From JAEULH01 sp963789785 (GTDB taxonomy: Bacteria; Pseudomonadota; Alphaproteobacteria; Rhodospirillales; Defluviicoccaceae): DNA of 23,130 nucleotides. Below the pieces are notes generated by a model. It was not told the origin of the DNA. It worked only from the letters and a program-made list of their open reading frames with translations, and did no database searches. Positions 1-6,587 of this stretch are shown piece after piece; within the stretch, counting starts at the first letter, position 1; every line of letters starts with the position of its first letter. The translations under genes and the position numbers were made by a program. The stretch is from positions 1 to 23,130 of the forward strand of contig CAWBNC010000023.1 in the NCBI GenBank assembly GCA_963789785.1. Direction: 5' to 3'.

Positions 1-17
1 TCGGAGGCGCGGCATGA
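1..17 (+). CDS. 3' end of an upstream gene (partial)
   Basis: A frame open from the window edge ends at TGA 15-17 and overlaps the next start codon (ATG 14) as ATGA. The same overlap style is used by the following genes, so this is probably the tail of the previous gene in the operon. Only four codons are visible, so nothing can be said about function. Confidence 0.3.
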
Positions 18-239
18 TCGATCCCGACACCGAACGAGAAGGCCGCGTTCGTCCACGGCGGCGCGATGGGCGGCGAGTATCTCGACAGCATCGCCAGGAC
101 CGATCTGGCGACGCTCAGTCCCGACGAGTGGCTGACCTTCGTCGAGGCCGTCGTCACCGGCTATTGCGACCACCTGCGCGCGCTGGCCGCCCGCGACGCC
201 GAGCACCTGCGCAAGCTCGATCCGGAGGTGCCCATCTGA
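14..239 (+). pseudogene. DUF6511-like phage protein, one frameshift
   Basis: ATG 14 has a GGAG ribosome site at 3-6. The reading frame from ATG 14 begins MIDPDTERE, but from about position 36 the protein-like sense moves to the +1 frame and runs to TGA 237: EKAAFVHGGAMGG, then EYLDSIARTDLATLSPDEW and a C-terminal part with GYCDHLRALAARD. Joined, this gives about 74 residues, the size and pattern of small DUF6511-type proteins I recall from rhizobial prophages; that family assignment is from memory. If the shift is real, only a product from ATG 66 or GTG 51 would carry the conserved part. The ORF that stays in the original frame to 373 is Arg-rich and not protein-like. Confidence 0.5.
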
Positions 240-369
240 CCGAGTTCCCGACAGCCACTGAGTTCACCCTCCTCCGCCACACCCGGGGGCCGGACGGCCG
301 GCCCGCTTTCCCGCCCCCCGGCACACACATCGCACCGCATCGGACAGGCAACGGGCGGAGGACAAGCCG

Positions 370-423
370 ATGAGGCATTGCGATGTGTGCACCGACCGCG
401 CCCGTGTCCGGGCGCTCCGATGA
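370..423 (+). CDS. Mini-ORF 1, 17 aa with a CxxC motif
   Basis: ATG 370 follows a strong GGAGGA ribosome site at 357-362. It encodes MRHCDVCTDRARVRALR and ends in TGA 421, which overlaps the next ATG at 420. The CxxC pair (Cys4, Cys7) could form half of a zinc knuckle whose other half lies in the next ORF. The two ORFs may be one Cys-rich protein of about 31 residues split by a base change, or true coupled mini-genes. Seen directly: ribosome site, overlap and Cys pattern. No function is assigned. Confidence 0.4.
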   Translation: MRHCDVCTDRARVRALR

Positions 424-464
424 TCCGCCTTCGTTGCCCGCCGGACTGCCCGGCGTGCAGCTGA
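420..464 (+). CDS. Mini-ORF 2, 14 aa, Cys-rich
   Basis: Starts at ATG 420 inside the stop of mini-ORF 1 and encodes MIRLRCPPDCPACS, with a C-x3-C-x2-C pattern. It ends in TGA 462-464, which overlaps ATG 464. It has no ribosome site of its own, so expression would depend on re-initiation. Together with the CxxC of mini-ORF 1 it makes a five-Cys set typical of small zinc-binding phage proteins. Confidence 0.35.
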   Translation: MIRLRCPPDCPACS

Positions 465-571
465 TGCCAACTGCGGAAGCTCCGCAGTTGACAACGACCG
501 TCGGCCGCGACGGCAGGACGACAACCACGTCGCCGGTGCGGCGCTGGCCATCCTCGGAGGTCCGCCCATGA
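464..571 (+). CDS. Mini-ORF 3, 35 aa, Thr-rich, unknown
   Basis: Starts at ATG 464 in the overlap with the previous ORF and ends at TGA 569-571, which overlaps the ParB-like start at 568. The product is Thr- and Pro-rich and resembles nothing I know. The same frame is open from ATG 383, but the coupled start at 464 fits the chain better. A GGAGG at 556-560 inside its end is the ribosome site for the next gene. It may be no more than a translated linker. Confidence 0.25.
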   Translation: MPTAEAPQLTTTVGRDGRTTTTSPVRRWPSSEVRP

Positions 572-1524
572 CATCGACAACAGACGGACCCGGCGCCATG
601 CCGTCCGCGGTCACGATCGACGTCCCCTTGGACGCCATCGATGTCGGCGACCGCCATCGCCGAGACATGGGCGATCTCCAGGTCCTCGCCGACAGCATGG
701 CATCGATCGGCCTGCTGCAGCCGATCGGCGTGACCGCCGATCATCGGCTGGTGTTCGGCGAACGGCGTCTCCGCGCCGCCCGGATGCTGGGCTGGGCCAC
801 CATCGCGGCGCGGGTCGTCGACGTGCCGAGCATCGTCGCCGGCGAGTACGCCGAGAACGAGGTGCGCAAGGACTTCACGCCGAGCGAACGGGTGGCGATC
901 GCCGAGGCGATCCGGGCCGCGTCGGGCGATCGCCGGGGACCAACGCACGCGACAAGAAGAACATGTGGACGATGTTCCACGATGCTCGAAGCGGCGGCAA
1001 GACCCGCGACATCGCCGCGCGCAAGGCCGGGTTCGGCAGCGAGATGACCTGCCGTCAGGCCAGGACCGTCGTCGAGTGCGGTGCCCCGAACGTCGTCGAT
1101 GCCATGGACGCAGGCGAGGTGTCCATCAGTGCCGCCGCCGGCGCCGTCGGAGGCCGCGCCGAAAGAGCAACAGTCGGCGTGGACGGTCGCCGACATCAAG
1201 CGTGCCGCGAAACAGGCCGCCCTCGGCCCGGATCCCCTGCCGACGCCCAGGCAGGCCCGCAGACGTTCGCGCGAGACCGGCGCCTTGGTGCTCGCCTCGG
1301 ACGGCAAGTACCACGCCTTCACGACGCCCGAGCAGGACAGGGCCGCGGACGCCTATGAAATCCTCAGGTTCCACCTGTTGCAGGACGTCCGGCCGCTCGA
1401 TCCGGCCGACGCCGTCGCCTGCGTGCCCGAGCACATGCGGGATTGGGTGGGCGCGCGTGCCGCCGAACGGCTCGCCTGGTTCGAGCGCTTCAACGCCTTG
1501 TGGAGACAACGCCATGACGGCTAG
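568..1524 (+). pseudogene. ParB/Srx-domain DNA-binding protein, two frameshifts
   Basis: ATG 568 is preceded by GGAGG (556-560). Residues 17-90 form a ParB N-terminal domain, with GERRLRAARMLG at 64-75 and a following stretch resembling the usual helix-turn-helix region. The sense moves to another frame at about 931-940, in a G-run (GTNARDKKNMWTMFHDARSG, then a KTRDIAARKAGFG repeat helix and GEVSISAAAG). It moves back at about 1135-1150, continuing as PKEQQSAWTVADIKRAAKQA to TAG 1522-1524, where it overlaps the next ATG (1514). The rebuilt protein is about 318 residues, close to ParB-like proteins that lie upstream of primases in rhizobial prophages. Role inferred: sequence-specific binding in phage replication or regulation. 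As sequenced, the gene would give only a truncated product of 159 residues. Confidence 0.7.
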
Positions 1525-2032
1525 GACCGAGCTTTCCCGCCTGCGCGAGGCCGTTCGCGACGAGATCGCCATCACCCTGCGCGCCGGCGGCGACAACGCC
1601 CGCGGCATCGCCCGCCGGGTCTGCGCGCAACACCGCCCGCTGATCGTCGCCCTCGGCGACCGCCTTGCCGAAGACGCGGTGACGCGCCTTGTCAACGGCG
1701 AGATCAAGCGCTGGAGCGCCGTCGGCGAAGCGGCCCGTGAACAGCTGGTGCTGCCCGGCATGCTGATGCACCTGATCACCGATCTCCCGGCCGCGATCTC
1801 CGTGCCCTCCGAGGACGACGACGATCCGATCTACCGGCCGCTGTTCGGCGCCCGTTGCGCGACCGTCTGCGAGCTGCGCGCCGCCGTCGCCGCGCTGTGG
1901 AAGAGCATCGCCGACGACCAGCGCAAGGCCAAGGCGCTGACGCGGGTGCTCGACCTTCTCACCAGTGTCGGTGCCGATGATGATCTGCCGGTGTCGGTGG
2001 CGCTGGAACGGGCGACGGGCAGGGCTGCATGA
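1514..2032 (+). CDS. Unknown phage operon protein, 172 aa
   Basis: ATG 1514 overlaps the end of the ParB-like gene by 11 bases, and its TGA (2030-2032) overlaps the primase start (ATG 2029). The product is intact, mostly helical by composition, with no signal peptide, no clear membrane segment and no catalytic motif I recognise. An acidic patch (EDDDD) lies near residue 100. Placement between a ParB-like gene and a primase-helicase, with overlaps on both sides, points to a helper role in phage replication, but this is inference from context only. Confidence 0.75.
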   Translation: MTARTELSRLREAVRDEIAITLRAGGDNARGIARRVCAQHRPLIVALGDRLAEDAVTRLVNGEIKRWSAVGEAAREQLVLPGMLMHLITDLPAAISVPSEDDDDPIYRPLFGARCATVCELRAAVAALWKSIADDQRKAKALTRVLDLLTSVGADDDLPVSVALERATGRAA

Positions 2033-3102
2033 CCGGCGCCGCCTCCTTCATGACGCGCCTCGGCGCCCGGCTCGTGGACAACGGCTACGCGGTGATCCCG
2101 ATCATGCCGGGGACCAAGAAGCCGGGGCGGTATCACCGCGGCGCCTGGTGCGACTATCCCGGCTGGACCAGGCACTGCGTAAGGCCCACCACCGAGAACG
2201 AGATCGCGGTGTGGAGCCAGTGGCCGGACGCCGGCATCGGCATCGCCGGCGGCGCCGTGGCCGCCATCGACATCGACGTTGCCGATCCCGACGTCGCCCT
2301 CGCCATCCAGCGCCTCGCCGGCGAGCGGCTCGGGGAGACGGCCGCCGTGCGCATCGGCCGGGCGCCGAAGCGGCTGCTCGTCTACCGCACCGAGGCGCCG
2401 TTCAAGGGCTTCAAGCGGCCGCCGATCGAAATCCTCTGCGAGGGCCAGCAGTTCGTCGCCTTCGCCGTGCATCCCGACACCGGCCGGCCCTACGAATGGC
2501 CGGAGGAGTCGCTGGCCGACATCGACATCTCCGGCCTGCCGGCGATCGGCGAGGCAGGCCGCGCGCGCCTTCGCCGAGGCGGCGTACCGCTCGTTCCGGA
2601 GCCCCTGCGGCCGGCCCGGCTCGCCGGCGGCGACGGGCGGACATCGAGCACCACCGCCCGGCGACGCTCGCAGGCAACGCCGCAGGCCGTCGAGGCGGCG
2701 CTCGCCTTCATCCCCAACGCCGATCTCGATTACGACTCATGGATGCGCATCGGCATGGCGCTGAAGGGCGCGCTCGGAGATGACGGTGAAGCGCTGTTCG
2801 CCGACTGGTCGGCGCAGTCGGCCAAGAACGTGCCCGAGTTCACGGCGAAGACCTGGGACGGCTTCCACCCGACGTTCATCGGCGCCGGCACGATCTACCA
2901 CCACGCGATCGCCAACGGCTGGTCGCCGGATCCCGCGCTCGTGCTGAACGGCAGCATCCAGATGAACGGCCGCCATCCGGCGAAGGCGCTGCTGGAGAAG
3001 CTGTCCCGGCCAAGCCGGAGCTTCCGGAAACAATTCCGGAAGCTCCTTCCGTCGAGCGGGCAAGCTATCCCGTGGATGTCGCTTCCCTCGATGGGACGCT
3101 GA
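2029..3102 (+). CDS. Bifunctional primase/polymerase with PriCT-2 domain (N-terminal half of primase-helicase)
   Basis: The N-terminal PrimPol domain (about residues 8-165) shows GYAVIPIMPGTKKPG at 19-33, the metal-binding D81-x-D83 in AIDIDV, and a late VAFAVHPDTG with His148. A PriCT-2 domain follows at about 222-298 (IPNADLDYDSWMRIGMALKG ... WDGFHPTFIG). Real sense ends at Leu325 (3001-3003): from 3003 it continues in the frame of the next entry (VPAKPELPETIPEA). The intact protein would therefore be a single primase-helicase of about 765 residues, and the tail 326-357 coded here is out of frame. Known role of the family: primer synthesis and DNA unwinding at phage or plasmid origins. The start overlaps the preceding stop as ATGA. 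Confidence 0.85.
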   Translation: MTGAASFMTRLGARLVDNGYAVIPIMPGTKKPGRYHRGAWCDYPGWTRHCVRPTTENEIAVWSQWPDAGIGIAGGAVAAIDIDVADPDVALAIQRLAGERLGETAAVRIGRAPKRLLVYRTEAPFKGFKRPPIEILCEGQQFVAFAVHPDTGRPYEWPEESLADIDISGLPAIGEAGRARLRRGGVPLVPEPLRPARLAGGDGRTSSTTARRRSQATPQAVEAALAFIPNADLDYDSWMRIGMALKGALGDDGEALFADWSAQSAKNVPEFTAKTWDGFHPTFIGAGTIYHHAIANGWSPDPALVLNGSIQMNGRHPAKALLEKLSRPSRSFRKQFRKLLPSSGQAIPWMSLPSMGR

Positions 3103-4325
3103 AACTCTTGGTCAACTACATGCTCGACACAGCCATCCGGCCGCAGCCGTGGCTCGCCGTCGGCGCCGCGCTCGCCGCGATCGGCACGCTCATGGGCCGC
3201 CGGTACCGCACCACCAGCAACCTGCGAAGCAACCTCTACGTCATCGGCATGGCGGCCAGCGGCGGCGGCAAGGATCACGCGCGCAACGCCATCAAGGAGG
3301 CGTTCCTCGCCGCCGGCCTGGCCGAGCATCTCGGCGGCAACCGCCTTGCGTCGGGCGCCGGCCTGCTCACCGCGCTCCGCCGTGAGCCGGCGTCGCTGTT
3401 CCAGATCGACGAGTTCGGCCAGTTCCTCGCCAGCATCATCGACAAGAGGCGCTCGCCCAAGCACCTGGCCGAGATCTGGGATCTGCTCACCGAGCTCTCG
3501 ACCAGCGCCGGCAGCACCTTCTTCGGCGCCGAGTACGCCGACCAGAAGCTGAAGCCGCGCGAGGACATCATCCAGCCGTGCTGCGCCATCCACGCGACGA
3601 CGGTGCCGGAGACTTTCTGGCCGGCGCTGCGCAGCGGCTCGCTGCAGGACGGCAGCCTCGCCCGCTTCCTGATCTTTCGCTCGACCGAGGACATTCCCGA
3701 CCGCAACCGATCGCCGGAGTCGCTGGCGGACGTGCCGGCGTCGCTCATCGACGCGCTCCAAGCCATCGCCGCCGGCGTTCCCGGCTTCGCCTCCGGCAAC
3801 CTCGCCGGCACCGGAGCGCCCACCGTCCGGCCGGAGCCCTATCCGGTGCCGATGACGCCCGACGCCGAGCAGCTGTTCGACGACCTGGACACGGAGATCA
3901 CGAACCGTCAGCGCCGAGACAGCCAATGCGGTCACGGCGCCGTGCTCGCCCGCATCTGGGAGAACACTGCCAAGGTGGCGCTGATCAGGGCGGTCAGCGC
4001 CGATCCGGCGCAGCCCATCATCCGCCTCGAGGATGCCACCTGGGCACGCGACGTCGTCGGCTGCTGCGTCGAAACGCTGCTGACCCAGGCCAAGCGGCAC
4101 ATCGCCGAGAACGAGACCGAGCGCAACAACAAGCGGGTTCACGAGATCATCCGCGCCGCCGGGCCGCGGGGCATCAGCAAGAAGGACCTCTACGAGAAGA
4201 CGCGGTTTCTGACGGCACGGGATCGCCAGGACATTCTGATCGCCTTGGCCGAGAGCGAGGACATCGGCGTCACGGTACACGAGACCGGCGGCAAGCCCAG
4301 GACGACCTACCGGGCAAGATCCTGA
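3072..4325 (+). CDS. DUF3987-like replicative helicase/ATPase (C-terminal half of primase-helicase)
   Basis: The frame is open upstream to about 3003 and joins the PrimPol half at a one-base shift. ATG 3072 is only the first ATG in this frame and lacks a good ribosome site. A P-loop lies at GMAASGGGKDH (residues 59-69) and a Walker B at LFQIDEFG (109-116), with a following ATPase core. The C-terminus (about 345-417) looks like a winged helix (GISKKDLYEKTRFLTARDRQ), as in phage primase-helicases that recognise an origin. The repeat-rich spacer directly after its stop is a likely target. Fusion with the upstream half is the expected state. The split could be a sequence error, or less likely a programmed frameshift in the CTGTCCCGG stretch. 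Confidence 0.85.
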   Translation: MDVASLDGTLKLLVNYMLDTAIRPQPWLAVGAALAAIGTLMGRRYRTTSNLRSNLYVIGMAASGGGKDHARNAIKEAFLAAGLAEHLGGNRLASGAGLLTALRREPASLFQIDEFGQFLASIIDKRRSPKHLAEIWDLLTELSTSAGSTFFGAEYADQKLKPREDIIQPCCAIHATTVPETFWPALRSGSLQDGSLARFLIFRSTEDIPDRNRSPESLADVPASLIDALQAIAAGVPGFASGNLAGTGAPTVRPEPYPVPMTPDAEQLFDDLDTEITNRQRRDSQCGHGAVLARIWENTAKVALIRAVSADPAQPIIRLEDATWARDVVGCCVETLLTQAKRHIAENETERNNKRVHEIIRAAGPRGISKKDLYEKTRFLTARDRQDILIALAESEDIGVTVHETGGKPRTTYRARS

Positions 4326-4372
4326 AAGGCGAACTGCATGGCAAGCATAAACGCAGCGGTTGGGAAAAGCGT

Positions 4373-4401
4373 AGAAAGGCGTATGCCCGTTACGCCTTTC
4401 T
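4373..4401 (+). repeat. Perfect 11-bp inverted repeat
   Basis: AGAAAGGCGTA and TACGCCTTTCT are separated by a 7-base loop (TGCCCGT). There is no T-run after it, so it is more likely a protein-binding dyad of the origin region than a terminator, although it lies 48 bases after the helicase stop. Confidence 0.7.
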
Positions 4402-4464
4402 TACGCCTTTCTCCGGGGGGTTATCTTATTGATATATATATAGAATATATATATACAAAGAAGA

Positions 4465-4564
4465 AAAGCGTAAAGCGTAACAGTTTCCAGGCACGGAACG
4501 GCGGCGGCTGCTTGCTGGCGTGGTGGTGTGTGTATGTCCCTGGATGCGCTACGCTTTACGCTTT
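4465..4564 (+). repeat. 15-bp inverted repeat pair (iteron-like)
   Basis: AAAGCGTAAAGCGTA at 4465-4479 is itself a tandem pair of AAAGCGT, and it is exactly complementary to 4550-4564. The arms are separated by 70 bases. Confidence 0.7.
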
Positions 4565-4761
4565 AGTCAATTTCATACGTGAAATCAATGGCTTGAAGGC
4601 GTATTTGCCCTTCCGCCTTTCTTCCGCTTTACGCCTTTCCCCCGGCGCCGCAGTGGCGCCGCAGAACCGTATCGAACCGAACCCCTCAGGTTCGGGCGGA
4701 CGTCCCGGCGCCAACCCGCTGTGGCCTTCGCCCCGACCGCTCGAACCTCGAGGAGGTATCC

Positions 4762-5298
4762 ATGACGATATCCACTGCATGTCTTCGCGCCGTTCCTGAT
4801 GAAGCACTCGCCGGCGGCACGCCCACCGCGCCGGTGATCCTCGCCCTCGATCTCGGCCAGCGCACCGGCTGGGCCGTGCGCAACCGCGACGGCGCGATTG
4901 CCAGCGGCGTCCACGAGTTCCGCCCCGGCCGGTTCGAGGGCGGCGGGATGATCTGGCTGCGGTTCCGCGCCTGGCTGCAGGAGATCGACGAGACGTCGGG
5001 CGGCGTCGGCGTGGTGGTGTTCGAGGAGGTCAGGCGGCATCTCGGCACCGGCGCGGCGCACGCCTACGGCGGCTACCTCGCGCACCTCACCGCCTGGGCC
5101 GAGGCGAACAAGATCCCGTACCAGGGCGTGCCGGTGGGCACGATCAAGCGGCACATCGCCGGCAAGGGCAACGCCGACAAGGCGGCGGTGATCGCCGCCG
5201 TCCGCAAGCTCGGCTTCGCACCGGCCGACGACAACGAGGCCGACGCGCTGGCGCTGCTCGACTGGGCGATCGCGCAGGGGATCGGAGGTGCGCGATGA
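4762..5298 (+). CDS. RuvC-like nuclease (phage Holliday-junction resolvase family)
   Basis: An ideal ribosome site (GAGGAGG at 4750-4756) fixes ATG 4762. The product has 178 residues. The RNase-H-type fold is indicated by strand 1 with a catalytic Asp (VILALDLGQRTGWAV, Asp30), a second acid at the end of a strand (VVVFEEV, Glu88/89) and the acidic C-terminal cluster DDNEADALALLDWA (156-169). The spacing and length match RuvC-like proteins of phages and prophages, which resolve branched DNA. The first 25 residues precede the fold and are probably flexible. The gene directly follows the putative origin and overlaps the next gene by four bases (ATGA). Confidence 0.8.
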   Translation: MTISTACLRAVPDEALAGGTPTAPVILALDLGQRTGWAVRNRDGAIASGVHEFRPGRFEGGGMIWLRFRAWLQEIDETSGGVGVVVFEEVRRHLGTGAAHAYGGYLAHLTAWAEANKIPYQGVPVGTIKRHIAGKGNADKAAVIAAVRKLGFAPADDNEADALALLDWAIAQGIGGAR

Positions 5299-5741
5299 GC
5301 CCGGCGCAGAAGGCGCTTCTGGAAAAGCGCCAGGGGTGGGATGTCGGCCGCGATCCGCGGCGGGTGAGCCGCGACGAGCTGGTGGCCGCCGGGCACAAGC
5401 CGATGAGCCCGCTGAACGCGATGCGGGCGCGATGCGTCGACTGCTGCGCCGGCGAGCCGAACGGGTTCGCAGATGCGCCCAGCCTGTGTTGTCCGTCGTG
5501 GCCGTACCGGATGGGAACGAACCCGTGGCAGGCACCGCTCAGCGCGCGAGGTGCTGGAGGCGCGCCGTAGGGGCGGCCGCAGAAGGGCCGCGAGGCAGTT
5601 CAGAAAATCAGCTCAGGGAGGTGGCTCGGGCGCGGAGCAGGGCTTCCCGCTGCCAACCACCCTGCCGAACCGCCGGCGCCGAAAAAGCAGCTGCATGAGC
5701 AGGATTTTCAGGCTGACGTAGGCAAGGAGGCCGTCCGATGA
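5295..5741 (+). pseudogene. Cys-rich phage protein with WPYRMGxxPW motif, frameshifted
   Basis: ATG 5295 follows GGAGG (5284-5288). The start (MSPAQKALLEKRQGWDVGRD) leads to a zinc-finger-like part: ARCVDCCAGEP, then in the shifted frame VRRCA, then CCPSWPYRMGTNPW. I recall this pattern from unannotated rhizobial prophage proteins. From about 5542 the sense is in the +1 frame (AREVLEARRRG), and from about 5572 it is back in the first frame (GRPQKGREAVQKISSG ... KKQLHEQDFQADVGKEAVR), ending at TGA 5739-5741, which overlaps the next ATG at 5738. The rebuilt protein has about 148 residues. As sequenced, the first frame stops at 5570. The DNA- or RNA-binding role is only suggested by the Cys motif. 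Confidence 0.55.
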
Positions 5742-5848
5742 ACGCCGCCATGCTGCTGCAGCACGCCGCCGGGGTGATCGAACACCGCGAGCGGATCTAC
5801 GGGCCGGCGGCGGAGAGCTTCGCCGCGGTCGCCGCGCGCTGGTCGTAA
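5738..5848 (+). pseudogene. DUF6378-like phage protein, truncated at a junction
   Basis: ATG 5738 has a strong AAGGAGG site (5724-5730). The 36 visible residues (MNAAMLLQHAAGVIEHRERI, then YGPAAESFAAVAARWS) match the N-terminus of short phage proteins with a DUF6378-type domain, as I recall it. Those normally continue for 60 or more residues after AARWS. Here the sequence turns directly into the inverted hydrolase fragment, and the stop TAA 5846-5848 comes from the foreign side. This marks an insertion, deletion or inversion end point. Confidence 0.6.
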
Positions 5849-6030
5849 TAAATCAACTGCGCCACGTCGGCCAACGCGCCGAAGTCCGGTTTGTACAAGG
5901 TGTGGTCGTGCCCCGGGCCGCCGTGGACAAGGACAACGGTCGGCTTTTCTCGCATCCGCGGACCATCGATGACGAGCTTGGCTCCCTCCACATCGAAGAA
6001 GAGCCGGCAACCATTGATGCGCACGTACAT
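5797..6030 (-). pseudogene. Alpha/beta hydrolase (prolyl-aminopeptidase-like) N-terminal fragment
   Basis: Read on the minus strand, AGGAGG precedes ATG at 6030. The product begins MYVRINGCRLFFDVEGAKLV and includes VVLVHGGPGHDHTLYKP, the HGGPG oxyanion-hole motif of proline iminopeptidases and related hydrolases, then ALADVAQLIYYDQR. After DQR the normal continuation (G-x-GxS region) is missing, because the frame enters the reversed DUF6378-like gene at about 5846 and stops at 5797. About 61 authentic residues remain out of a usual 280-300, so no active enzyme is possible. Confidence 0.75.
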
Positions 6031-6335
6031 TTCCGCCTCCTGATCCGCTCGCTCGGTGATGCCGTCCGGGGCCAGGCGGTTGGCCAGGCGCCCGAGCGCG
6101 CAGCTACTCCGAGTGCGCAAACGATAACGCCCGATCCAGCCGATAAGCGGAACCGGCTCCGGTTCCGCTTGAGGGCTGCCCGGCGGTCCTCGATCTACGA
6201 GCGCTCGCGTGGCGAGAGAGGGAACTCGAGCCGGCACTCGACGCCATCGGGAAATGGAAGGTCAGCTCGGAGGTGCCGGCGAGCATGTAGAGCGGAGAGA
6301 GCAACGAGCGGGCATCCCGCCCTCCATGCTACCTT
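6031..6335. other. No recognisable gene
   Basis: This is the upstream side of the hydrolase fragment. Minus-strand reading gives MLSPLYMLAGTSELTFHFPM and similar short stretches that look like part of a broken coding region, but I could not join them into a known family. Confidence 0.4.
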
Positions 6336-6587
6336 TCAAGGCGTGCCGTTGTTCATCAGCCTGAAGTAGTGCTCCGCATGCTGGAGGTTCCGTTCGGTTT
6401 CGATCGTATCACCCGATGCGGCCGCGGCCCGCGCGAGCGATAGGTATCCCTCCACGCGAGCTTGCGGATTGGCGGAGGCCGTGGAGCGATGCCGCGCCAA
6501 ATCTGGTCTCGGAAACGGCGATCGGTTGCTCGCCGACGCGGCTTCGCTTCGGCCGCTTTGCTTGTTTCTCGTTTGCCTTATATTCAT
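6336..6587 (-). CDS. DUF4167-type protein
   Basis: The minus-strand product of 83 residues starts MNIRQTRNKQSGRS and ends with VEGYLSLARAAAASGD and RNLQHAEHYFRLMNNGTP. The tail matches the hallmark of alphaproteobacterial DUF4167 proteins (YxxLARDAxxSGDxxxAENYxQHAEHYFR), which begin with a basic, Asn/Arg-rich RNA-binding-like segment, as here. The function of the family is unknown. The frame is also open upstream to 6704, but the ATG at 6587 gives the family's usual start. It is normally a chromosomal gene, so its place inside a prophage-like region suggests a paralogue or a moved segment. Possibly a remnant. Confidence 0.6.
   Translation of the reverse strand: MNIRQTRNKQSGRSEAASASNRSPFPRPDLARHRSTASANPQARVEGYLSLARAAAASGDTIETERNLQHAEHYFRLMNNGTP

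Larger units (their letters stand above)
4338..4690 (+). other. Putative replication origin: TTTACGC-type repeats around an AT-rich core
   Basis: This 436-base spacer between the helicase and the RuvC-like gene has no convincing ORF. It is full of variants of one motif on both strands: AGAAAGGCGTA (4373-4383) facing TACGCCTTTCT (4391-4401), a further ACGCCTTTCT at 4403-4412, AAAGCGTAAAGCGTA (4465-4479), its perfect inverse TACGCTTTACGCTTT (4550-4564), and more GCCTTTC/GCTTTACGCC copies at 4612-4640. Between them lies an almost pure A+T tract (4421-4466) with alternating TA runs, striking in a GC-rich region. Iterated boxes plus an AT-rich unwinding element beside a primase-helicase match the plan of phage and plasmid origins. 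Confidence 0.6.

Noticed and set aside
2895..4280. Long minus-strand open frame (461 codons) opposite the helicase
   Set aside because: Biased composition and no known motif; it mirrors the codon structure of the true helicase gene with clear Walker motifs on the + strand.
4373..4401. Rho-independent terminator after the helicase gene
   Set aside because: The dyad lacks a T-run and belongs to a larger set of repeats; a binding-site role is more likely.
4421..4466. AT-rich tract as a CRISPR leader or array
   Set aside because: The neighbouring repeats are short, on both strands and irregularly spaced; no spacers of constant length and no cas genes.
4338..4799. 153-codon open frame through the putative origin
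   Set aside because: No ribosome site, composition follows the repeats and the AT tract, and it overlaps the start of the RuvC-like gene in another frame.
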